A stretch of DNA of 64,000 nt, taken from Tissierella sp. P1 (GTDB lineage Bacteria > Bacillota > Clostridia > Tissierellales > Tissierellaceae). Both the position numbers and the translations under genes were made by a program. The stretch spans positions 107,605 through 171,604 of the forward strand of contig NZ_NPMN01000006.1 in NCBI RefSeq assembly GCF_002266425.1, written 5' to 3'. The notes beneath the pieces are model-generated. The model did not search any database, was not told where the DNA came from, and saw only the letters and a list, made by a program, of their open reading frames with translations. The stretch's first letter is position 1. Each line of letters begins with the position of its first letter. This document shows positions 35,653 through 46,357 of this stretch, in pieces.

Positions 35653-36822
35653 ATGAATCTAAATATTGACATAGAAACCATTATAATAGTCCTTATTTTA
35701 GGTCATCTTTTTTCTGGAATATTAGGTATTGCTTATATGATACAACGCAAAAAAGATATAACTACATATACATTTCTATTTTCTCGGCTATTTGAAACAG
35801 TTGCATGGATTCTGATTGGTCTAAGAAATATAATAAATAACTTTATTTCTATATCAATAGGTAATTCATTTCTAATTATTGGGACAACTTTACAAATAAT
35901 CGCTTTTCTAATTATTAAAAATTGTTACACTAGTATAGTAAAAAAATTCTATGGGATTTCTACTATAGTTTCTATTTGTATCTTTAATCTTGTAGCTCTA
36001 TTTTATAATATTGAGAGTGCAAGAGTTTCTGCCATATCTATAATCGTATCTATATTATGGTTCTTTCCAATATATGTATTATTAACAGATAAAAACTCTT
36101 CAGTATTACAGCGAGTTATTGCTGTTATTTATGCTGTAGAAATAGTTTTGCTTATTTTTAGAGCTTATATAGGAATAAAATTAGGTGAATTGATGAATTT
36201 GATGTCTCATAACATATACAATGTCTTGTTTTTTATTTGTTTATATCTAATAATGCTAATGGGGAATGTTGGCTTTATTCTTCTCGCAAAAGAAAAATCT
36301 GATTTTGATTTAATAAAGGCAGCTACTTATGATGAACTTACAAATATCTTTAATCGTGGAACATTTCTATTACATGCAAAAGAGAGCATTTCACTATTTT
36401 CAAGAAGAAAGGAGCCTGTATCATTTCTTCTTATTGATTTGGATAATTTTAAAAGGATTAATGATGTTCATGGTCATTTTGCAGGAGACATGGTACTTAA
36501 AGATTTTGCAGCTATTATAGAAGGGCAATTACGAAATTATGACTTGTTCGGAAGATTTGGCGGTGAAGAGTTTACTATATTGCTTCCAGGAACTAATGAA
36601 AAAGAAGCTTTGGAGGCTGCAGAAAGATTGAGAAAGAGTACGGAAGATACTTCTGTTAATATCAGCGTAAATAGTATCATAAAATACACTATAAGTATAG
36701 GGATAGTAACAACCATCCCAGATGAAAACACTTCTATAGAGACACTATATAAATTAAGTGATGATGCTTTGTATATGGCGAAGAAGAATGGCAGAAATCG
36801 GATAGAAATTATTAAAGCATAA
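35653..36822 (+). CDS. Membrane diguanylate cyclase (GGDEF)
   Basis: A 389-residue protein: about seven membrane spans over the first 215 residues, then a GGDEF domain. The catalytic motif is GGEEF in LFGRFGGEEFTILLPG. RNYD exactly five residues before it is the RxxD inhibitory c-di-GMP site, so product inhibition is expected. The core also shows YDELTNIFNRG and LLIDLDNFKRINDVHGH. The N-terminal 7TM sensor type is not identified. It makes c-di-GMP from two GTP. It is monocistronic, with a terminator directly after. Confidence 0.85.
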   Translation: MNLNIDIETIIIVLILGHLFSGILGIAYMIQRKKDITTYTFLFSRLFETVAWILIGLRNIINNFISISIGNSFLIIGTTLQIIAFLIIKNCYTSIVKKFYGISTIVSICIFNLVALFYNIESARVSAISIIVSILWFFPIYVLLTDKNSSVLQRVIAVIYAVEIVLLIFRAYIGIKLGELMNLMSHNIYNVLFFICLYLIMLMGNVGFILLAKEKSDFDLIKAATYDELTNIFNRGTFLLHAKESISLFSRRKEPVSFLLIDLDNFKRINDVHGHFAGDMVLKDFAAIIEGQLRNYDLFGRFGGEEFTILLPGTNEKEALEAAERLRKSTEDTSVNISVNSIIKYTISIGIVTTIPDENTSIETLYKLSDDALYMAKKNGRNRIEIIKA

Positions 36823-36856
36823 AAATAAAGATAACAAATACTAATTCAAATATTGT

Positions 36857-36884
36857 CACCTGATTTAGCATCAGGTGTTTTTTT
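36857..36884 (+). terminator. Rho-independent terminator after the GGDEF gene
   Basis: CACCTGA (36857-36863) pairs with TCAGGTG (36871-36877), followed by a run of eight Ts. Confidence 0.85.
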
Positions 36885-36993
36885 ACTCCAAGAACATTAA
36901 TATCATATTAATCCTATTAGTATTGCAAGTCATATCAAGTTTTTATTAGTAATGGATGATATAATAATACTATGAGGGAAGGAGGGATAATAG

Positions 36994-37389
36994 TTGTCTT
37001 TAAAAACGATAGAAATTATGGTTGATTGGATTGAAGATAATATAACAGAAAATCCAACTCTGGTTGAAATGTCCAATTATGTTGGGTATTCCCCATTTTA
37101 TTGTTCAGCAAAGTTTCATGAAAATGTTGGAATTACATTTAAGCAATATGTATCTAAACGAAAATTGAGTCTTGCTGCAATAGAAATTAGAGATACGGAG
37201 TCTAGGTTTTTAGACATAGCATTAAAATATGGTTTTTCTTCTCAAGAAGCCTTTACAAGAGCTTTTGTTGACGCTTTTGGATGTACTCCTTCTCGATATA
37301 GGAAGCGATTAACTGCTATTCAAATATATATGAAGCCGAATGTATTTCTGATGCCAGAAGAAGAATTTCTTGGTACTTTAAAAGATTGA
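36994..37389 (+). CDS. AraC-family HTH regulator, DNA-binding domain only
   Basis: A 131-residue protein made almost only of the double helix-turn-helix of AraC/XylS regulators. The first HTH is NPTLVEMSNYVGYSPFYCSA and the second DIALKYGFSSQEAFTRAF, followed by the conserved FGCTPSRYRK. There is no room for the usual effector-binding domain of 290-residue members; only about 25 residues follow the HTH. It starts with TTG at 36994 behind GGGAGG. It resembles MarA/SoxS-type stand-alone activators and Clostridium regulators with a truncated GyrI-like tail. It is followed 24 bp later by the MetAP gene. Confidence 0.8.
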   Translation: MSLKTIEIMVDWIEDNITENPTLVEMSNYVGYSPFYCSAKFHENVGITFKQYVSKRKLSLAAIEIRDTESRFLDIALKYGFSSQEAFTRAFVDAFGCTPSRYRKRLTAIQIYMKPNVFLMPEEEFLGTLKD

Positions 37390-37413
37390 ATTAGTAGATA
37401 GAAGGAGGGTAAA

Positions 37414-38289
37414 ATGTTTAAAAAAATAGGAAGAAATGATTTATGTTGGTGTGGGAGTCATAGAAAATATAAGAATTGTCATGGTGAATTTGATAATAAG
37501 ATTGAATTGTATAAGCTGCAAGGTCATTTAGTACCTTCAAGAAAAATGATTAAGACACAGGATCAAATTTCAGGAATACGTGAAAGTGGTAAAATCAATA
37601 TAGCAGTTTTAGATACCATAGAAAAATATATTAAAGAAGGTATAACCACTGACGATATCGATAAACTCGTCTATCAAAAAAACAAAGAACTAGGAGGAAT
37701 CCCTGCGCAACTTGGATATCAGGGATTTACAAAAAGCGTATGTACTTCTATTAATGAACAAGTTTGTCATGGAATACCATCAAAAAATGTAGTATTGTGT
37801 GATGGGGATATTATCAATGTAGATGTTTCAACGATTTATAAAGGATACTTTTCGGATTCATCAAGGATGTTCTGTATTGGTAATGTGGATGAAAAAAAGA
37901 AAAAACTGGTTCATGTAGCACGGGAATGCATAGATTTAGGATTAAAGCAAGTAAGACCTTGGGGGTTTCTTGGGGATATGGGTCAAGTAGTTCATGAACA
38001 CGCTATTAAAAATGGATACTCTGTTGTGAAAGACTTTGGGGGACATGGGATCGGCATAGGTTTTCATGAAGATCCTTGGATAAGTTATGTTTCAAAGAAA
38101 AATACTGAAATGTTAATGGTACCGGGCATGATATTTACAATAGAGCCTATGATCAATATGGGTACAGACGAAATATTTTTGGATAGGGAGAATGGCTGGA
38201 CTGCTTATACAGTAGATGGCAAGCCATCGGCACAATGGGAAGTGATGGTACTAGTGACAGATGATGGCTATGAGGTATTGGCATATTAA
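37414..38289 (+). CDS. map: Methionine aminopeptidase with N-terminal SEC-C zinc motif
   Basis: A 291-residue type I methionine aminopeptidase that removes initiator Met. The N-terminal SEC-C motif GRNDLCWCGSHRKYKNCHG (about 5-23) is a zinc-binding ribosome/SecA-type module. The catalytic pita-bread domain follows: metal ligands are the Asp pair in NVDVSTIYKGYFSDSSR, His in FGGHGIGIGFHE, Glu in TIEPM and Glu in WEVMVLV. It has AAGGAGGG upstream. This short SEC-C form is a common second MetAP in Firmicutes. A terminator follows. Confidence 0.9.
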   Translation: MFKKIGRNDLCWCGSHRKYKNCHGEFDNKIELYKLQGHLVPSRKMIKTQDQISGIRESGKINIAVLDTIEKYIKEGITTDDIDKLVYQKNKELGGIPAQLGYQGFTKSVCTSINEQVCHGIPSKNVVLCDGDIINVDVSTIYKGYFSDSSRMFCIGNVDEKKKKLVHVARECIDLGLKQVRPWGFLGDMGQVVHEHAIKNGYSVVKDFGGHGIGIGFHEDPWISYVSKKNTEMLMVPGMIFTIEPMINMGTDEIFLDRENGWTAYTVDGKPSAQWEVMVLVTDDGYEVLAY

Positions 38290-38343
38290 ATTAGCTGTAG
38301 AAATAAGAATTTATTAATTAAATTACATTGATAAAGCAATGAG

Positions 38344-38375
38344 CCTAGGTAGGTTATTACTTACCTAGGTTTTTT
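38344..38375 (+). terminator. Rho-independent terminator after the MetAP gene
   Basis: CCTAGGTA pairs with TACCTAGG (about 38344-38369), followed by six Ts. Downstream, a 48-codon frame at 38417-38563 has no ribosome site and no recognised homology, so I leave it uncalled. Confidence 0.85.
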
Positions 38376-38634
38376 ATGTATAAATATATAGTGTTAAGAA
38401 AGTCTATATTTTACTAATGAAGAATGCAATGTTTGGGATACTCTCAAAGAATAATATATATCCAGATGGGGCGAGAAGTATATTATTCTATGGTGAAGAT
38501 GTCTTTAAAAAGATTAAGAATTTATCACTTTCATATTCTTACAAAATTGTTAGGAGATTGTAAGGTAAATGTATGGCAAATCTATGGTTGATATACTATA
38601 ATTAATTGATAGAATGCGAAAGGAGCAAATAAAA

Positions 38635-39291
38635 ATGAAAAAGAAGATAATTACTTTCATTACATGTATTTTTCTTATTGGTATTTTTGTACTAGGTATA
38701 TTTACAGCTCCGACTATTATTACTGGATATAAAATGTATCAATCTGTTATAAATGATATAAGTCTTGAAAATGCAATTAATCAAGTTAGGGATGATGAAA
38801 ATTATATAAAACTTGATAAAATCTCAGATGAGTATTTACAGCTTGTTTTAAAGTCGGAGGATAAGCGATTTTATCGTCACTTCGGTATTGATTTTCTCGC
38901 AATAGGGAGAGCTATGTATAATAATATAAAGGCTCACTCCTTAGTGCAAGGAGGAAGCACAATAACTCAACAACTTGCGAAAAATTTATATTTTTCTTTT
39001 GAAAAAAAATACGAACGCAAGATTGCAGAGACTTTTGTAGCAATTGACCTTGAAAAGATGTTAACAAAAGATGAGATACTGGAATTATACTGTAATATTG
39101 TCTATTTTGGTGAGGGATGCTATGGGATTAAAGAAGCAGCTAATTATTATTACGGAGTAGAGCCTAGTGACCTATCAACTGAGCAGGCATATGCTTTGGT
39201 ATATACATTAAAAAGTCCAAATAATTATAATCCAAATGTCTATAAGCCAATAGCTGTTTATAAATTTTTATCTTATCAAAATGCTATCTAG
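38635..39291 (+). CDS. Monofunctional GT51 peptidoglycan glycosyltransferase
   Basis: A 218-residue membrane-anchored glycosyltransferase that polymerises lipid II. There is one N-terminal span (about 3-25). The GT51 signatures follow: SEDKRFYRHFGID with the catalytic Glu, QGGSTITQQLAKNL, and the second Glu region IVYFGEGCYGIKEAA. It lacks a transpeptidase domain, like MtgA/SgtB. I start at 38635, where AAAGGAGC is correctly spaced; the ATG at 38614 would overlap that site. It is somewhat short at the C-terminus after KSPNNYNP, so a late truncation is possible, but the catalytic core is complete. Confidence 0.85.
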   Translation: MKKKIITFITCIFLIGIFVLGIFTAPTIITGYKMYQSVINDISLENAINQVRDDENYIKLDKISDEYLQLVLKSEDKRFYRHFGIDFLAIGRAMYNNIKAHSLVQGGSTITQQLAKNLYFSFEKKYERKIAETFVAIDLEKMLTKDEILELYCNIVYFGEGCYGIKEAANYYYGVEPSDLSTEQAYALVYTLKSPNNYNPNVYKPIAVYKFLSYQNAI

Positions 39292-39434
39292 AACAATGAT
39301 ATTAATAATAGAATTTACTGTAAGTTGGAAAAGTATATCCATATAACTTAATCTATTGCTTAATACTGATGCAAATTATATTTGAAGTTGATTAAAAGTT
39401 ATTCAAGAATAAATTAATATGAAGGTTACAGTTT

Positions 39435-39463
39435 AACACCAGACTTATTTCTGGTGTTATTCT
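39435..39463 (+). terminator. Rho-independent terminator between GT51 and the ABC exporter
   Basis: AACACCAGA pairs with TCTGGTGTT (39435-39458), followed by ATTCTTTTT. Confidence 0.7.
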
Positions 39464-39496
39464 TTTTATATACTAAGAAAAAGGAGGTTTATAAAT

Positions 39497-40228
39497 ATGG
39501 AAACAATTAGAATCGATGCTTTGTGCAAATCATACGGAAATACACAGGCTGTAAATAACCTTAGCATATCAGTTGAGCGGGGAGAAGTATTTGGATTGCT
39601 TGGTGCAAATGGAGCTGGGAAAAGTACTACAATTGAATGTGTTTTAGGGACAAAAAAGTTTAGCAATGGGTCGATCTCAATTTTAGGAATGAATCCGCAA
39701 ACAGAGAGAAAGGAATTATTTGAACGAGTTGGAGTCCAATTTCAAGAATCAAATTATCAAGACAAAATAACGGTAGCAGAACTTTGTGAGGTTACACAAG
39801 CTCTTTATAAGCATCCATCAGATTATGTAGCATTGCTAAAACAATTTGGACTTTCTGATAAGTTCAAAAGCCAAGTAAATGAGCTTTCAGGAGGACAAAA
39901 ACAACGCTTATTTATTATACTTGCTTTAATTCCTAATCCGGACGTTGTTTTCCTAGATGAATTAACAACAGGATTAGATGCCAGAGCAAGAAGGGAGGTA
40001 TGGAAATGCCTTTCAGATTTGAAAAAGAGAGGGCTTACTATCTTTTTAACCTCCCATTTTATGGATGAGATAGAAGCATTGTGTGATAAAATTTGTATTC
40101 TTAAAAAAGGAACCAGCATTTTTTATGGAACTGTACAAGAAGCGATTTCAAAGAGTCCATTTGAAAAATTTGAAGAAGCTTATCTATGGTATACAGATGA
40201 GGAGGAATGTAATAATGAAAATATTTAA
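39497..40228 (+). CDS. ABC-2 exporter ATP-binding protein
   Basis: A 243-residue ATPase of a drug/lipid ABC-2 exporter. Walker A is GANGAGKST (about 36-44), signature LSGGQKQR, Walker B VVFLDELTTGLD, and the H-loop THFMDE-type segment LTSHFMDE. The Walker B next residue is Leu where Pro is usual (DELTTGLD), seen in some members of this group. It has AAGGAGG upstream and overlaps the permease gene by 14 bases. Confidence 0.85.
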   Translation: METIRIDALCKSYGNTQAVNNLSISVERGEVFGLLGANGAGKSTTIECVLGTKKFSNGSISILGMNPQTERKELFERVGVQFQESNYQDKITVAELCEVTQALYKHPSDYVALLKQFGLSDKFKSQVNELSGGQKQRLFIILALIPNPDVVFLDELTTGLDARARREVWKCLSDLKKRGLTIFLTSHFMDEIEALCDKICILKKGTSIFYGTVQEAISKSPFEKFEEAYLWYTDEEECNNENI

Positions 40229-40958
40229 AACAATGTTAAAAACTGAGTTGAAATTATCCCTACGAGGAATGGATATGTTTATTTTTGCAATTTGTATGCC
40301 TATAGTGGTAACAATTATTTTAGGTATTATATACGGAAATAAGCCGGCTTTTGATGGTGCAGGATACACATTTTTAGAACAATCTTTTGGAGCTGTTGCT
40401 ACGATTGCAATATGTGCAGGAGGTGTGATGGGTTTACCCTTAGTTGTGTCTGACTATCGCCATAAGAAGATTTTAAAGAGATTTAAGGTAACGCCTATAA
40501 ATCCCGCTATGATTTTAGCAGTACAAGTGGTAATTTATGTACTTTACTCTATTGCTTCACTTATACTTGTTTATGCTGCAGCAGCAATTTTCTTTGGTTT
40601 TCGATTTAATGGTTCATGGCCTCAGTTTATAGGTTCTTACTTTTTGGTAATGATATCCATGTTTAGTATAGGTATGATGGTAGGTGGTATTGCTCCAAAT
40701 ATAAAGATAGCAAGCATTATTGCAAGTGTATTATATTTTCCTATGTTAATTTTTTCAGGAGCAACTTTGCCTTATGAAGTTATGCCAATAGCACTTCAAA
40801 AAATTGCAGATATTTTACCTCTAACGCAAGGAATAAAACTTATAAAAGCGGTTTCACTTGGTTTGACGATAGAAAGCGTAACAATGCCTATTATTGTCAT
40901 GATTGCTCTTTCAATAATATGTACTGGTGTGGCTCTTCGATTCTTCAAATGGGAATAA
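40215..40958 (+). CDS. ABC-2 type permease
   Basis: A 247-residue membrane protein with about six spans, partner of the ATPase just upstream. I start at 40215 (MKIFKTML), which has GGAGG at the right spacing inside the end of the ATPase gene; the frame is open upstream to 40083, but that would overlap the ATPase by 146 bases. The DxxxK-rich linker RHKKILKRFKVTPINP and the PMLIFSGATLP run near TM5 are typical of ABC-2 permeases (DrrB/YadH-like). Probable export of a drug or lipid. Confidence 0.85.
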   Translation: MKIFKTMLKTELKLSLRGMDMFIFAICMPIVVTIILGIIYGNKPAFDGAGYTFLEQSFGAVATIAICAGGVMGLPLVVSDYRHKKILKRFKVTPINPAMILAVQVVIYVLYSIASLILVYAAAAIFFGFRFNGSWPQFIGSYFLVMISMFSIGMMVGGIAPNIKIASIIASVLYFPMLIFSGATLPYEVMPIALQKIADILPLTQGIKLIKAVSLGLTIESVTMPIIVMIALSIICTGVALRFFKWE

Positions 40959-40971
40959 TAGAAGGAGCTTT

Positions 40972-41070
40972 ATGATGCGTGATATTACTATTATAAGAGA
41001 AGTAAAAGGAAATAATTTAAAAAGTATTTCAATTAAAATTCCAAAGAATAAAGTTATTAGCAAAAAGTGA
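40972..41070 (+). pseudogene. UvrA-family N-terminal stub
   Basis: A 32-residue frame, MMRDITIIREVKGNNLKSIS at its start, matches the N-terminus of UvrA-type ABC proteins (I-x-x-V-x-x-N-N-L-K-x-I), and ends before the Walker A site. It has GAAGGAG upstream and lies 13 bp after the ABC-2 permease. UvrA paralogues often travel with such exporters in self-resistance loci, so the full gene was probably lost here. Confidence 0.55.
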
Positions 41071-41107
41071 AAGTTAAAAACATAGATTGGTTTACATAAT
41101 ATGGAAA

Positions 41108-41142
41108 AAAGGTCATTTCTCTAGAGAAAATGACCTTTTTTT
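41108..41142 (+). terminator. Rho-independent terminator after the ABC-2 exporter unit
   Basis: AAAGGTCATTT pairs with AAATGACCTTT around a short loop, followed by seven Ts. Confidence 0.85.
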
Positions 41143-41372
41143 CTTTCTTCATTATATTATAGCCTACAAACACCAAAGATGCAAGAAATAATTTGAAATA
41201 TTACGAATTATAGAGATTATATGATATAATACTCTTCTCATATAATAGGGCCATGTATTTATTAGTATCATGGACTTTATTTTTTTCTGTATATTATATA
41301 GAATTAATGTACTGTCATTTCACCGCTTAAACGTTTTTTTATTTATAATTTTATATTGGAGGTGTAAGTCTT

Positions 41373-43669
41373 ATGCAGGCTCAAAAACATCCAGCATTTA
41401 ATGCGGAAGATAGATATCTAAAGGATACTTGCAAATGTATAGACAGCGAGATAGATTATCTTGCAAATGAAGTAGAAAAAATGGATGAAGAATTGTTAAA
41501 ACTTAAGAGAGCTGTAGGTGGTAATTATAGCGATGATGTTATTGTAAAAGCTACAATTCATGAAGCGAATAAGAGAAAGCTTAATCAGCTTAGAAGAGCT
41601 GAAGATAAACCGTATTTTGGAAGGATCGACTTCAAAGAACTTGGGAAAAGTGGATACGAAACCTTTTATGTAGGAAAAACAAGTTTAACCAAGAAAGATG
41701 ATAACAAAATGCTTATTATTGACTGGAGAGCTCCTATGGCAAGTTTATACTATAGTGGTGAAATAGGAGAGGTAATGTATAAAGCACCTGGAGGATTAAT
41801 AATAGGAGATTTGGAGCTTAAAAGGCAATATGAAATACAGAAAAAGGAACTAATTAATATTTTTGATAAAGGACTTACTCCTATGGATGAGTATCTTCAA
41901 ACAGCATTATGGGAAAAGAAGGATAATAGACTTAAGGATATTGTCAATACCATACAAAGTGAACAAAATGACATCATAAGGGCAGATAAAGGAAAGGTTC
42001 TGATAGTCCAAGGAGTAGCAGGAAGCGGAAAGACTACGATTGTTTTACATAGGATAGCATATCTTATGTATACCTATCAGGAGATATTCGATGCTGAAAA
42101 GTTGCTTATTATAGTACCAACAATCTTTTTCTAAACTATATTTCCGATGTATTACCAGATTTGGGAGTTGAAGAAATAAAGCAATCTACATTTGAAGATA
42201 TTGTAATGTCTTTATTAGATACAGAGTATAAGTTGGCAGATATTGAAACTAAGTTTTATAAGCTGCTAGATTATCAGAATCTATCAGCAGAATACAGAAA
42301 AAATTTACAGTTAAGTTCGTTTTTTAAAGGCTCTATGATATTAAAAAATATAATCGATAAATATGTTATTGATTTATCTTCGAGTTTAGTCCCTAAAATT
42401 GACCTTAAAATCAATGGCATTATTATATATTCATATGATGAAGTTCTAAAAATGTATGAAGAAGATTATAAATACCTTCCTATTGTACCACGTTCAAAGA
42501 GAATACAAAAATACATCGAATCAAATATTTCAGATAGAGTTAAGACTATTCAGGAGAAAGTTACCAGAAAATGTGATAAGAAAATAAAAGAGCTAAAGGA
42601 TTCTGTAGAAGATATAGAGACTATTAGAGATAAGATTATACGGGTATATGACAAGAGGGATATGATTAATAAAAATCTGGAGGATTCCATGTATAAAGCC
42701 ATAAAACGATATTTTGATCAATGGGAAGACCTTGATATCCTAACACTATATAAAGGTCTAATATCAGATTGTGAGAAATTGGAGAAATATAGTAATGGAG
42801 AGCTCGATAAAGGAAATATTACATTTATAAGTGACTATTCTAAGAAAATATTTGATAATGAAATGCTGGAGAGAGAGGATTTAGCTGCGCTGTTATATCT
42901 TCATTTAAAGCTTGAAGGACTATCTTTAAAAGGAAAGTATAATCACATAATAGTGGATGAGGCACAGGACTATAGTGAGCTTCAAATGTATATATTAAGG
43001 CAGCTTAGTAGTAATGATTCTTTTACAATAGTGGGTGACATTTCACAAGGAATACATTCATATAAAGGTATAGGAAATTGGAAAGAGTTAATGGATAATG
43101 TATTTACAGGTTCTGATAAGGAATTACTAAGCTTAAAAAAGTGTTATCGTTCTACAATGGAGATAATGAACTTTGCTAATCAAGTTATAAAAAAATGGAG
43201 AAAAGAAGAAATAACTCTTGCAGAGCCTGTATTAAGATCGGGAGATAAGCCCCTAATTATAAAAAAGAATAATGATAATGAGATCATTAATGATATAGCT
43301 TTAAGGATAAATGAAGTTAAAGAAGAAGGTCATAAGTCAATTGCTGTAATATGTAAGACTACCGAGGAGAGTACAAAAGTATGCCAAGCATTGAAGAATG
43401 TTATGGATGATAATATACATTTAATTACTGATAAAGATACTTCCTATGGAGGTGGAGTAGTAGTAATTCCAACATATTTATCAAAGGGGTTAGAATTTGA
43501 TGCTGTTATAATATTTAATTGCTCAAATGATAATTATATTGATGATGAACTTCATATAAAACTGCTATATGTTTCAATAACAAGACCTTTGCATAAGCTT
43601 TTTATATATTATAAAGATAAACCATCAATATTATTAGATATTGATGGTGACTACTTTGATATTTTATAA
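41373..43669 (+). CDS. HelD-like UvrD-family helicase (one frameshift)
   Basis: A superfamily I ATPase of the HelD group, which removes stalled RNA polymerase from DNA and in some bacteria helps against rifampicin. The N-terminal coiled-coil arm is at about 10-75, the motif MLIIDWRAPMASLYY at about 110-125, and Walker A QGVAGSGKTT at about 210-219. Walker B is HIIVDEAQD, and later UvrD motifs are GDISQGIHSYKGI and the CYRST helix. The frame breaks near 42118: LLIIVPT runs into a stop, while NNLFLNYISDVLP continues in another frame. One missing A (CCAAACAAT) restores about 765 residues, the usual size. It has GGAGG upstream. Confidence 0.85.
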
Positions 43670-43837
43670 AGGTCTGGATATTTACAATAGCATATTATGT
43701 CTGATGACATTTTAAGATAGATTATAGATGATATATGATAATTTAAGTGATGATAGCTTAGAATTAAGATAAGAAATAGGAAAATCAACCCGAAATTGAG
43801 AGTGTTGAAGGGATTGAAAAATAGGGAGATTTTAAAT

Positions 43838-44425
43838 ATGAAAATATGGACAATACAATCAATTGATATCTGGGAGAAGCTAAAAGAAGAAAAGATTGTA
43901 ACATGTGATGAAAAATTGGCATCCTATTTAAAAGATGAAGATTATTCATTTTTAGAGCAATATAATTGGATTAGAAACAAAATGATAAATAAAATTGGTG
44001 ATAGCTCTTATAAATCTAATATATATCCTATATGGGGATGGTACATTTATAAAGGTCAACATAAGAAACCAGATTTAAGGCACTCTGCTCATGGGCCATC
44101 GGGAGAGCAAATAGCTTGTATTGAATTAGAGATTCCAGATAAGAAAGTCTTATTAAGCGACTTTGATTTATGGCATTATGTTCTGAATAATTGGTATATA
44201 GGAGATAGTGGAAATGAAGATGAACTAGATGCTGAATGGGAATGGTTGGATTCATTACCAAAAGAAGAAAGACAAGGTTTAATTGAAAAATCATGGGATA
44301 AAATATTTAATATAAAAGAATGTCTTAATAATGAAATTTACTCTTCAGGAGAATATATTCAAGGTACGTTTTGGGAATTAAGACTTGATGAAGTAAAAAA
44401 AGTACAAATATTTAAAGCGAGATAG
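43838..44425 (+). CDS. DUF3841-family protein
   Basis: A 195-residue soluble protein that matches the DUF3841 pattern as I recall it: an N-terminal MKIWTIQS strand, the run YPIWGWYIYKGQHKKPDLR (about 68-86) and IPDKKVLLSDFDLWH (about 106-120). Function is unknown. The start at 43838 follows AGGGAGA with good spacing; an in-frame ATG at 43796 lacks one. It has no partner gene: the next gene is convergent on the other strand beyond a terminator. Confidence 0.65.
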   Translation: MKIWTIQSIDIWEKLKEEKIVTCDEKLASYLKDEDYSFLEQYNWIRNKMINKIGDSSYKSNIYPIWGWYIYKGQHKKPDLRHSAHGPSGEQIACIELEIPDKKVLLSDFDLWHYVLNNWYIGDSGNEDELDAEWEWLDSLPKEERQGLIEKSWDKIFNIKECLNNEIYSSGEYIQGTFWELRLDEVKKVQIFKAR

Positions 44426-44552
44426 TATAAGTATGTTTGATAATGTTTACTGTGACTCTCCAAGCTCTCCGCCGAGTATAGATGTAAAGCTATCTTATAG
44501 AACTATGATTGTTTATGAATATTGGCTGTTAAGCAAATGGTATTCATAAACC

Positions 44553-44593
44553 AAAACCTTAGGATTTCAATATTATATCCTAAGGTTTTTCTA
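44553..44593. terminator. Bidirectional terminator between convergent genes
   Basis: AAACCTTAGGAT (about 44553-44564) pairs with ATCCTAAGGTTT (about 44577-44588), with A-run before and T-run after, so it works in both directions. Confidence 0.75.
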
Positions 44594-44619
44594 GCAACTA
44601 GGTTAATAAAAGTAATAAT

Positions 44620-46357
44620 TTATGCAGGAGTGAACTGACTGTTATAGAGTCTTTCATAATATCCGCCATTTTTTAATAACTGATTATGAGTTCCACTTTC
44701 CACTATATTCCCATTATCCATGACCAAAATCAGATCTGCTTCGCGTATTGTTGAAAGTCTATGAGCTATAACAAAGCTTGTTCTACCTTCAACCATTTTT
44801 AGAAATGCTTTTTGTATATGGATTTCCGTTCTGGTATCTATATTGCTTGTGGCTTCATCTAAAATAAGCATTGGCGGATCGACGAGCATTACCCGAGCAA
44901 TGGTGAGGAGCTGCTTTTGTCCTTGAGATAAATTTCCACCAGCGTCAGAAATAAATGTGTTATAGCCATTAGGTAAAGATTTTATAAAGTTGTGAGCCTC
45001 GGCAGATTTAGATGCTGCAATAATTTCTTTATCTGTTGCATTTGGATTGCCATAAGAGATATTGTCTCGTATGGTACCTGAAAACAGCCATGTATCTTGA
45101 AGTACCATGCCAAAACTGGATCGTAAGCTGTCACGGGTGATGTTCCTAATATCAATACCATCAATGGATATAGACCCATTATCAATATCATAAAACCGCA
45201 TAAGTAAGTTTACGAGAGTCGTCTTACCAGCACCGGTTTTACCCACTATGGCAATCCTGGTGCCAGATCTCACATTCAGGTTGAAATCTGTAATCAGAGG
45301 ACGCTGGGGATTGTATGAAAAAGTCACATTATTAAAGTTTATTTTACCTTGACTGTGCTTAATATTAATAGCATCTTTAGCATCAGGTCTTTCTGACGGC
45401 ATGTCAATAATATAGAATATACGCTGCGCTGACGCAATTGCAGACTGTATCTGGGTGAATATTCCAGTTATGTCATTAAAAGGCTTTGCAAATAGATTCG
45501 AGTAAATAAGGAAACTTGATATATTTCCAACTGTTATTTTTCCTAGGATGACCAAAGTACTGCCGATAACACCTATAGTAGAATAGGTAATATTGTTTAT
45601 AAGACGAGTAGTAGGTCCAGATACGGAGCCATAAAACTGTGATTTTAGGCCAGAACTATGTAATGTATTGTTAATTTTCTTAAACTCTTTAAAAGAGCGG
45701 TCTTCATAATTAAAAGCCTTCACAACTTTTTGCCCGCTAATAATTTCTTCTACATAGTCATTTAATTTCCCCAAATTTCTCGCCTGGGCCTTAAACATTT
45801 GCTGTGAACGGTTAGCAATAAATCGTGCCATTAAAAAAGAAGCAGGAGCAGAAAAAAGCACTACTATTGTCATAATTGGGCTTATATACAGCATAAATCC
45901 TATTGCACCTAAAATGGTAACTACAGCCGTGAGCAATGTTGATATACCATGAAGCATTCCATCTGAGACTTGCATCTATATCATTTATAAAATGACTTAT
46001 TGTATCGCCATGAGGGTGAGTATCATAGAATTTTAGAGGCAAGGTACTAATTTTGTCAAAAAGTTGATGGCGCATATCATTAACAGTTTGATATGATATC
46101 CAATTCGTTAGATAGGTCAAAAGCCACACAAATAGATTACCAATAGCATAGATTAATGCCAAAATGATTAAAGTTTTGAATAGTGACCTGAAATCTACAG
46201 CACCTATTCCAATCATATGGTCGATAGATTTACCTATTAGAATTGGGCCAATCAAGCTTGATGTCACACTTAAAATTGCAGCTATAAAGGACCCAAACAC
46301 ATGAGCTTTATATTTTTCAGTGTATTTTAAAATTCTTTTTAATATATCCTTGTTCAT
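44620..46357 (-). CDS. ABC multidrug exporter half, subunit 2 (one frameshift)
   Basis: A type IV ABC half-transporter. Two minus-strand frames (46357-45812 and 45975-44620) join near 45970 into about 578 residues: N-terminal six-span membrane domain, then an ATPase with Walker A GKTGAGKTT, signature LSQGQKQLL and Walker B LILDEATSNID. The shift there equals one extra or two missing bases within the NDIDA-VSDGML region. The GAGGG start site is good, and the ATG overlaps the stop of the upstream half-transporter by four bases (ATGA). Together they form a heterodimeric exporter of the LmrCD/BmrCD or YheIH type. Confidence 0.85.

Noticed and set aside
38417..38563. A 48-codon frame after the MetAP terminator
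   Set aside because: No ribosome binding site and no homology I recognise.
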